6,794 nt of DNA from Gammaproteobacteria bacterium (GTDB lineage Bacteria > Pseudomonadota > Gammaproteobacteria > UBA6429 > Thiohalophilaceae), in NCBI GenBank assembly GCA_029880425.1, contig JAOUOK010000091.1, positions 1-6,794 of the forward strand, in the 5' to 3' direction. Within the stretch, counting starts at the first letter, position 1. Every line of letters starts with the position of its first letter. A program made the translations under genes and the position numbers. This document shows positions 1 through 5,446 of this stretch, one piece after another. The notes beneath the pieces were generated by a model. It searched no databases. It was not told where the DNA came from and saw nothing but the letters and a program-made list of their open reading frames with translations.

Positions 1-1917
1 GCAAAATCATCACTTATCTACCTGGTTGAAGATGATGAAGAACAAGCAGCTCATCTTTGTGAGCTATTGCAAGGTGAAGGTTACCAGGTAAAAGTCTTTA
101 CTACCCCTGGCGAGTTTCGTGATGCATATGAGAAATCAAAAACCCGGCCTGGCGCGATTTTAATGGATTTGGTTTTTCCGGAAGGTGATGACGCCGGCGT
201 GGAGTTAATGGCAGATTTAGGGCTCGGCCGACACCATGGTATCCCTGTCATTGTTATTTCAGTACGCAATGATTTACAAGGACGATTAGCCGCATTTCGT
301 GCAGGTGCCTGCCGTTATCTACAAAAGCCTTATCAACGAAATCAGCTCTTTAGTACTCTTGAAGGTGTAACAGGGCGTCAACCAACAAAGCCATTTCGTA
401 TTATGTTGGTGGATGACGATCCTGAACTTCTGGAAGCTGAGGCAGAGATGTTGCGTGATGTTGGAATGGAAGTATGCGCGATATCCGACCCTCTCAAAAC
501 ACTCGATGTATTAGAGCAATATGAACCTGAACTGCTTGTCCTTGATGTGTATATGCCGGGTGCCACTGGCCCTGAACTTGCTGCTGTTTTACGGGAGCGT
601 GATGCACATTTGCAGATCCCCATCCTGTTTTTATCATCAGAAACAGACATGACCCAGCAATTAATGGCATTAAACCTGGGTGGCGATGATTTCCTGGTAA
701 AACCGATTAAACCTGAGCACTTCGTTTTAGCGGTTACAGCCCGGGCAAGTCGCGCACGACAAAACAAGGTTATACAACAACGCCTTGAACTTACACTTTA
801 TGAACGTGAACGTGAGCATTTAGCCATTAATCATCATGCCGGGGTCAGTGTCAGGGATAAAAACTGGGTAATTACCCAGGTTAATGATCGATTTTGTGAA
901 ATGAGTGGTTATCACCGTGAAGAATTAATCGGGCAGAAACATAATATTCTCAGGAGTGGCATACACTTGCTAGAGTTTTATAATGAAATCAATCAAACAA
1001 TCACACAAGGACAGATTTGGCATGGAGAACTTTGTAACAAGGACAAAAATGGCCGACTTTATTGGGTTAATGTTTCAATAGTTCCATTTCTCGACGGTAG
1101 TGGAATGCCTTACCAGTATGTAACCGTTCAAACTGATATCACCGACAGCAAACTACGACAGCAGCAGTTAATTGATGCACGAAATGAAGCTGAACAGGCA
1201 AATAAGTTTAAGTCTGAATTTATCTCTAATATAAGTCATGAATTACGTACTCCTCTGAATGTGATAGTCGGTTACGGTGAATTACTTGAATTAAGTAATC
1301 TTAATGCGAATGATGAAAAAGCGGTCAGCTATATTATCAAAGCAAGTAAACATTTAACTGACATGATTAATGAGATGCTGGACATCGCTCAAATAGAGTC
1401 AGGGCAATATATGTTCTCTATGGAGCCAGTGAAAATAAGTAAGACGCTTGAAGAATCATGGGGGCTTGTTAAATTATTAGCTCAAAAAAGAAATGTTACA
1501 TTAACTAATGAGCTGGCAGTTTCATGTAATATTTATGTTAATGCCGATATACAGCGGTTAATGCAGATTTTTATCAATCTATTATCCAATGCAATTAAAT
1601 ACAATATTATGGATGGAACAATAAGCTTGTCATGTCAGCCTGCAGGAGAGAGAGTCAGGATTTTAATTACAGATACCGGAATCGGAATGAATGAGACTGA
1701 TGTTAAAAAAATTTTTGAACCATTTAAACGTGTAAGTAATAATAAAGAAGTTGTCGAAGGTCATGGTATCGGCCTTGCAGTGACTAAAGTGCTGGTTGAA
1801 GCCATGAATGGCAAAATTGGTGTAGAAACAGCTATCGGTACAGGTAGTACATTTTGGGTTGAGTTTCCAATTCATAAGTACGGCGCTGACGAAAATGAAG
1901 AATTAATAACTGAGTAA
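1..1917 (+). CDS. REC-REC-PAS-histidine kinase, 5'-truncated by window edge
   Basis: The reading frame is open from base 1, so the true start lies upstream; 638 codons are visible, numbered here from base 1. Receiver 1 (about 4-125) has the acidic pocket in LVEDDEEQ, phosphoacceptor D56 and K109. Receiver 2 (about 132-250) has D138-D140, D182 and K234. A PAS/PAC domain follows (about 278-390, ending in DITDSK). The kinase core has the H box SHELRTPLN with phosphorylatable H413, N box N526/N530, G1 box DTGIGM from D558, F box IFEPF at 571-575 and G2 box GHGIGL at 587-592. It should autophosphorylate and exchange phosphate with receivers, either its own or the stand-alone one downstream. No membrane segment is visible, suggesting a cytoplasmic sensor. 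Receivers precede the kinase, the reverse of the usual hybrid order. Tandem stops TAA TAG end the gene. The missing N-terminus could hold a further domain. Family assignment is firm; the signal is unknown. Confidence 0.95.
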   Translation, partial: AKSSLIYLVEDDEEQAAHLCELLQGEGYQVKVFTTPGEFRDAYEKSKTRPGAILMDLVFPEGDDAGVELMADLGLGRHHGIPVIVISVRNDLQGRLAAFRAGACRYLQKPYQRNQLFSTLEGVTGRQPTKPFRIMLVDDDPELLEAEAEMLRDVGMEVCAISDPLKTLDVLEQYEPELLVLDVYMPGATGPELAAVLRERDAHLQIPILFLSSETDMTQQLMALNLGGDDFLVKPIKPEHFVLAVTARASRARQNKVIQQRLELTLYEREREHLAINHHAGVSVRDKNWVITQVNDRFCEMSGYHREELIGQKHNILRSGIHLLEFYNEINQTITQGQIWHGELCNKDKNGRLYWVNVSIVPFLDGSGMPYQYVTVQTDITDSKLRQQQLIDARNEAEQANKFKSEFISNISHELRTPLNVIVGYGELLELSNLNANDEKAVSYIIKASKHLTDMINEMLDIAQIESGQYMFSMEPVKISKTLEESWGLVKLLAQKRNVTLTNELAVSCNIYVNADIQRLMQIFINLLSNAIKYNIMDGTISLSCQPAGERVRILITDTGIGMNETDVKKIFEPFKRVSNNKEVVEGHGIGLAVTKVLVEAMNGKIGVETAIGTGSTFWVEFPIHKYGADENEELITE

Positions 1918-1924
1918 TAGTGCT

Positions 1925-1946
1925 AATACAGGTTATCTGCTGTATT
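1925..1946 (+). terminator. weak hairpin after the first kinase gene, possible terminator
   Basis: A 7-bp inverted repeat, AATACAG and CTGTATT, encloses an 8-nt loop and is followed by the T-rich stretch TCTATTT, starting 7 bases after the TAA stop. The stem has only two G:C pairs and the T-tract is interrupted, so this is at best a weak intrinsic terminator. Its position right after the gene end is the main argument for it. Confidence 0.3.
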
Positions 1947-2192
1947 TCTATTTGTTGATATTTGCGAAAATTAAATCGATAAATTTATTTATAACTTTTA
2001 ACTAATTAATGGTTTAAATTCAAGATTAAGGGTGTCTATCTTCTCCATGACTGCCAACCTTAGCGTCAATAAATAACCCAATATCTGTTTTATTCCATTC
2101 CATTCCGCGTTTATAATTTACCGGGGTATTTATAATATCCACGTTAAAAATGTAACATTAGTTTACGAATTAATTGCTCATTTTGTATATGA

Positions 2193-2210
2193 CATGTTTT
2201 ATAATACATG
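2193..2210 (+). promoter_or_regulatory. candidate -10 box inside a short dyad, upstream of the CheY-like gene
   Basis: A perfect TATAAT lies at 2200-2205, about 74 bases before the ATG at 2279. It sits inside the dyad CATGT-N8-ACATG (2193-2210). No good -35 hexamer lies at 16-18 bp: TTGCTC at 2174-2179 is 20 bp away and TTGTAT at 2183-2188 only 11. In such AT-rich DNA a chance TATAAT is common, so this is a guess at the operon promoter and a possible regulator site. Confidence 0.3.
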
Positions 2211-2278
2211 GTACTTATTTAATACCGGTTATTCTGCCCCCACTGAAGAGCCAATAATACGGATTAAACATTGTTTAT

Positions 2279-2653
2279 ATGGAAAATAAAACTAAAATAC
2301 TAATAGTCGACGATTATCTCCCCTTGTTAGAGATGTTAAATGAGTCACTTGTTAATTCTGGTTATGATGTTGTTTATACAAATGACGGTGCAGAAGCAAC
2401 AAATATTTTCACGACATTTAATCCCGATATTGTACTGACCGATATTGTAATGCCTGGTGTTGATGGGATTGAATTGATACTTGATCTGCGTAAAATTAAC
2501 GCGAGCATTAAGGTTGTTGCTATGTCCGGGGGGAATAGTGGGCGTGCCGATACTTATTTAAACATGGCTAAGAAATTAGGTGCAAATAAAATAATTCCCA
2601 AGCCATTTAAGGTATCAGAATTATTAAAACAACTCGATAGCCTTGTCGCTTAA
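2279..2653 (+). CDS. single-domain CheY-like response regulator
   Basis: This 124-residue protein is one receiver domain with no output domain, close to the usual CheY/Spo0F length. It has the acidic pair D11-D12 in ILIVDD, phosphoacceptor D55 in LTDIVMPG, the conserved Ser/Thr position as S83 in AMSGG, and K108 in IPKPF. Such proteins act either as phosphate shuttles in a relay or through phosphorylation-dependent binding of a partner. It lies 45 bp upstream of the PAS-PAS hybrid kinase and is very likely co-transcribed with it, making that kinase the natural donor; this is inference from position. The ATG at 2279 fits the start of beta strand 1 in the fold, but no clear Shine-Dalgarno precedes it. 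The short length rules out a fused DNA-binding or enzymatic domain. Confidence 0.93.
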   Translation: MENKTKILIVDDYLPLLEMLNESLVNSGYDVVYTNDGAEATNIFTTFNPDIVLTDIVMPGVDGIELILDLRKINASIKVVAMSGGNSGRADTYLNMAKKLGANKIIPKPFKVSELLKQLDSLVA

Positions 2654-2698
2654 CGCTTATTAGAAATAAGTATAAATATTTTTCAGCGAGAAAAATAA

Positions 2699-4672
2699 TT
2701 GGACAATCAAACTATAAAAGAATCATCAGGTATTAATTCATCTGGTCAGTCTCCAAATCTTGCGTTGTCTGAAATTGATATCATCCTAAACTCTATCCCA
2801 GATGTCATCATTCGATTTGATGTTTCCGGAAATATTCTCTGGTGGAATAAAAACCTGGCTGAGGTCGTTGAAAAATCTGATACACAGTTACTGTCCAGTT
2901 GTTTTAGTGATTTATTTGAATCATGCTGCGGGGTAGCTGCTGAAAATTTAATCGACAAAACTGTAAGCTATGGTTTTACTGAAATAGATGCTTTACTTTT
3001 AACATCTGCAGGTAGAAAGCGTTATCATTTAAAATGTAGCATAGTTGAAAGCCTCTCAGAACATGAAATCCTGGTCGTTGGCAGGGATGTTGATGAACGT
3101 GCACAAATGGAAGATGCACTTAAACAGAGCCAGTCTGAATTACAGAAACTGATCGATGCCTTACCATTTCTCGTCTTTTTAGTCACAATAAACAATGAAT
3201 ATATTTTAGCAAATAAAACATTTTGCGAGTTTGTGGGTAAATCGCATAATGAAATAATCGGCTTTAAACATAATGACATTTTTAATACGCATGCATGCGA
3301 GTGTTTTAACAGGGATAACGATAAAGTAATACATGAAAGAAAATCAGTACATTATGATGACGTAATAGAAATAAATAAAAAAAGCGTAAATTTATCAATG
3401 GAAAAATTCCCACTGTTTGATGAAGAAAATAATATATATGCGATTTGCGGAGTCATAGAAGATGTGACTGCACAATTTCAATTACAACGCCAGTTACAGC
3501 AAACTCAAAAAATGGAAGCCATTGGGCAGCTAACAGGTGGTATAGCGCATGATTTTAATAATGTACTTGCTTCAATAATGGGTTATACAAATTTAACTCG
3601 AAAACAGATTAAAAAATTTAAAGATGAAAAAGTAGACAGCTATCTTGCCCAAATTACACGGGCAGGGGAACGTGCCAGGGACCTGGTACAGCAATTATTA
3701 GCCTTTAGTCGTGGCGATGTAGGTGGCTTACAGGTATTGCAACCTGAGCCGTTAGCAAAAGAAGCAATTAAAATGCTAAGGTCATTAATTCCAAGTAGTA
3801 TAAATCTTAACTTAAAAATTAGAAGTAATAATATTAATCATTACATAGAAGTAGATCCCGTACAGTTTCACCAGGGTTTGATGAATCTTGTTATAAATGC
3901 TAAAGACGCGATAAAAAGTGGTTCAGGTAATATTGATGTTTCTTTAAAATATATGTCGAATGTAAAACATATATGTAATTCATGTCATTTAGGATTTTCC
4001 GGTAAATTTATTCAGTTATCTGTCAAGGATACAGGTGAAGGAATAAATCAAAAAATCATGGAAAGAATTTTCGACCCATTTTTTACTACTAAAGAAATTG
4101 GAAAAGGTTCCGGTATGGGCTTATCCATGTTACATGGTATTGTGCATGGTAGTGGAGGACATATAGTTGTTACCTCTGATAATGACCAGGCTAATTCAGG
4201 TACTACAATCCAGGTATTTTTTCCTGAGGTTAAACCAGATAATACAAATAAAAATATAATTAAGCTGGCTGCTGAAAAAGTAGTAAATATAAATGCGGGC
4301 AAAACAATACTTATAATAGATGATGAAAAAATGATAACGGAATATCTTTATGAATTGTTAAATCACGAAGGATACAACGTTGTTACTTACAATAATCCGT
4401 CTGAAGGCTTAAGGTATTTCCTCGATAATCATCAATCTGTAGATATTGTTATTTCTGATCAAACGATGCCGAGCTTAACAGGTTATGATCTTGCTACACT
4501 CATCATGGGTAAAGGATTTGATGTCCCGTTTATTTTGTGTACTGGCTACACTGATTTATCCATCGATCTTGATACGATAGATAATGGAATTGATGTGCTT
4601 ATGAGTAAACCTTTTGATAATGATCTTCTTTTACAACATATTACTCAGCTATTACAACTTTATGAAAAATAA
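2699..4672 (+). CDS. PAS-PAS hybrid histidine kinase with C-terminal receiver (TTG start)
   Basis: This 657-residue soluble sensor kinase has PAS 1 (about 25-133), PAS 2 (about 145-260), a short helical linker, then an NtrB-like kinase core. The H box GIAHDFNN contains H284. The N box has N396 and N400, the G1 box DTGEGI starts at D444, the F box IFDPFF lies at 457-462 and the G2 box is GSGMGLS. A C-terminal receiver (about 535-655) has D541-D542, phosphoacceptor D587, T615 and K637. Phosphate should pass from H284 to D587, or to the CheY-like protein encoded 45 bp upstream. The start is inferred as TTG at 2699: the codon before it in frame is TAA, PAS 1 begins about 25 residues in, and a weak Shine-Dalgarno (GCGAG, 2686-2690) lies 8 bases upstream. 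There is no membrane segment. A CNSCH motif (426-430) between the N and G1 boxes and eight cysteines in the PAS half (68, 76, 77, 113, 176, 200, 202, 250) stand out. The sensed signal is unknown. Confidence 0.95.
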   Translation: MDNQTIKESSGINSSGQSPNLALSEIDIILNSIPDVIIRFDVSGNILWWNKNLAEVVEKSDTQLLSSCFSDLFESCCGVAAENLIDKTVSYGFTEIDALLLTSAGRKRYHLKCSIVESLSEHEILVVGRDVDERAQMEDALKQSQSELQKLIDALPFLVFLVTINNEYILANKTFCEFVGKSHNEIIGFKHNDIFNTHACECFNRDNDKVIHERKSVHYDDVIEINKKSVNLSMEKFPLFDEENNIYAICGVIEDVTAQFQLQRQLQQTQKMEAIGQLTGGIAHDFNNVLASIMGYTNLTRKQIKKFKDEKVDSYLAQITRAGERARDLVQQLLAFSRGDVGGLQVLQPEPLAKEAIKMLRSLIPSSINLNLKIRSNNINHYIEVDPVQFHQGLMNLVINAKDAIKSGSGNIDVSLKYMSNVKHICNSCHLGFSGKFIQLSVKDTGEGINQKIMERIFDPFFTTKEIGKGSGMGLSMLHGIVHGSGGHIVVTSDNDQANSGTTIQVFFPEVKPDNTNKNIIKLAAEKVVNINAGKTILIIDDEKMITEYLYELLNHEGYNVVTYNNPSEGLRYFLDNHQSVDIVISDQTMPSLTGYDLATLIMGKGFDVPFILCTGYTDLSIDLDTIDNGIDVLMSKPFDNDLLLQHITQLLQLYEK

Positions 4673-4737
4673 CAACTTTATTCTGGCTGATTAACTACAC
4701 TTTTTTCTTTATTTTTCTCCAATATAGTTCTAATTTC
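4673..4737. other. AT-rich spacer between hybrid kinase and tetR promoter
   Basis: This spacer between the hybrid-kinase stop and the proposed tetR promoter has a T-rich run (about 4700-4716) but no hairpin in front of it. I therefore do not call an intrinsic terminator, and read-through from the kinase operon into tetR cannot be excluded. Confidence 0.4.
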
Positions 4738-4766
4738 TTGACTTTATAACAGTTCTTTATTTAAAT
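4738..4766 (+). promoter_or_regulatory. sigma70-like promoter of the tetR-tolC operon
   Basis: TTGACT at 4738-4743 matches the -35 consensus at five of six bases. A 17-bp spacer leads to TTAAAT at 4761-4766, a four-of-six match to the -10 box. Transcription would start near 4773, the centre of the adjoining palindrome. The -10 box forms the left end of that palindrome, so a bound repressor would block polymerase directly. The -35 and spacing are good; the -10 is mediocre. Confidence 0.6.
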
Positions 4767-4788
4767 AACTGACTGGTCAGTTATTTAA
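4761..4788. promoter_or_regulatory. 28-bp palindromic operator, likely TetR-family binding site
   Basis: Two perfect 13-bp arms, TTAAATAACTGAC (4761-4773) and GTCAGTTATTTAA (4776-4788), flank the two central bases TG. TetR/AcrR-family repressors usually bind such dyads next to their own gene, and a CTGAC/GTCAG core of this kind is familiar from efflux-pump repressors. It overlaps the -10 box and the predicted transcription start, as expected for negative autoregulation. It ends on the A of the upstream-most in-frame ATG (4788-4790). The perfect symmetry makes chance unlikely; the identity of the bound protein is inferred from adjacency. Confidence 0.8.
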
Positions 4789-4820
4789 TGGTAGGTTTTG
4801 TGGGTGAATTAAATTCTAAT

Positions 4821-5441
4821 ATGAAGGACTCCTGCCGTTGGCGCAGGCGTAAAGAAGCGCGACCGGCTGAAATATTATTGGCCGCTTTGAAAGTGTTTTC
4901 TTTGAAGGGATTTGCAGCTACCAGGCTAGATGAAGTGGCTAAATCTGCCGGGATATCAAAAGGAACACTCTACCTTTATTTTGATAGTAAAGATGCGTTG
5001 TTTAAAGCAGTAGTTGTGGAATTTATTTTACCGCAAATTGCAAAAGCTGAAGAACAAGCAGAAGATTACCGGGGCTCTGTTATGGAGTTGATGCTCAAAC
5101 TTGTCGATCAGTGGCGATGTAATGTTCTGGAAACTGATATCTCAGGCATCCCTAAAATCATGGTTGCTGAAGCATCAAATTTTCCCGAGTTAGCACAGTT
5201 TTATCTTGAAAATGTAATTCAGCGTACGCGTATTTTCATTGAAAAATTAATTCAGCTTGGGATCGAGCGAGGTGAATTCAGGCAATGTAATCCTAAACAT
5301 GCAGTAAGAACATTTCTGACCCCTCTGGTATTTTCAGCTATCTGGAAAAATTCACTGGCACCATTTGATGAATACTACGATATTAATGAATATTTAAAAT
5401 TTACAATGGATAATTTTATGCGTGGAATTAAAAAGGACTAG
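4821..5441 (+). CDS. TetR/AcrR-family transcriptional repressor
   Basis: From the chosen start the protein has 206 residues, typical of the family. The N-terminal DNA-binding domain (about 15-60) shows helix 1 in RPAEILLAALKVF, then GFAATRLDEVAKSAGISKGTLYLYF in two parts: the helix-turn-helix spans about 34-54 and ends in the family hallmark KGTLYLYF, followed by SKDALF. The rest is a helical ligand-binding and dimerisation domain with no recognisable ligand clue. Two further starts are in frame: ATG 4788 (217 residues), which touches the palindrome and has no Shine-Dalgarno, and GTG 4800, with TAGG four bases upstream. I prefer ATG 4821 because it leaves the usual short basic tail before helix 1, although its GGTGA (4803-4807) is 13 bases away. 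The gene is followed after 5 bp by a TolC-family gene, so it probably represses itself and that gene, with release by a small toxic or hydrophobic compound. Confidence 0.93.
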   Translation: MKDSCRWRRRKEARPAEILLAALKVFSLKGFAATRLDEVAKSAGISKGTLYLYFDSKDALFKAVVVEFILPQIAKAEEQAEDYRGSVMELMLKLVDQWRCNVLETDISGIPKIMVAEASNFPELAQFYLENVIQRTRIFIEKLIQLGIERGEFRQCNPKHAVRTFLTPLVFSAIWKNSLAPFDEYYDINEYLKFTMDNFMRGIKKD

Positions 5442-5446
5442 CAGGG

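Larger units (their letters stand above)
1918..2278. other. 361-bp AT-rich intergenic region
   Basis: This gap separates the first kinase gene from the response-regulator operon. It contains the weak hairpin at 1925-1946 and several TATAAT hexamers (2112-2117, 2131-2136, 2200-2205). A short open frame on the minus strand runs from 2142 to 2026 (38 codons from GTG, or 25 from the ATG at 2103). No tRNA, repeat array or convincing protein gene was seen. It most likely carries the promoter of the downstream operon near its right end. Confidence 0.6.

Noticed and set aside
67..69. TTG at 67 as the start of the first kinase gene
   Set aside because: The frame is open back to base 1, and codons 4-22 encode the first strand and acidic pocket (LVEDDEEQ) of receiver 1, so the gene extends beyond the window.
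378..767. 129-codon open frame on the minus strand
   Set aside because: It lies wholly opposite receiver 2 of the first kinase, is rich in S, R and T, and has no domain or ribosome site; it is a shadow of the real gene.
2112..2136. Two more TATAAT hexamers (2112-2117 and 2131-2136) as promoters
   Set aside because: Neither has a recognisable -35 box at 16-18 bp, and such hexamers are frequent in this AT-rich gap.
2221..2233. ACCGGT-centred dyad AATACCGGTTATT as an operator
   Set aside because: Only the six-base core is symmetric; flanking bases do not pair.
4048..4302. 84-codon minus-strand frame, and similar ones at 81-269, 1663-1875, 2746-2958 and 3025-3279
   Set aside because: All are antisense to strongly supported kinase domains and show no protein-family features.
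4654..4681. 10-bp direct repeat ACAACTTTAT at 4654-4663 and 4672-4681
   Set aside because: There are only two copies, one inside the kinase coding end, in AT-rich sequence; no attachment-site or transposon context.
4788..4790. ATG 4788 as the tetR start
   Set aside because: It has no Shine-Dalgarno, would leave a leader of only about 15 nt and overlaps the operator arm; kept as an alternative because it is in frame and gives a plausible 217-residue protein.
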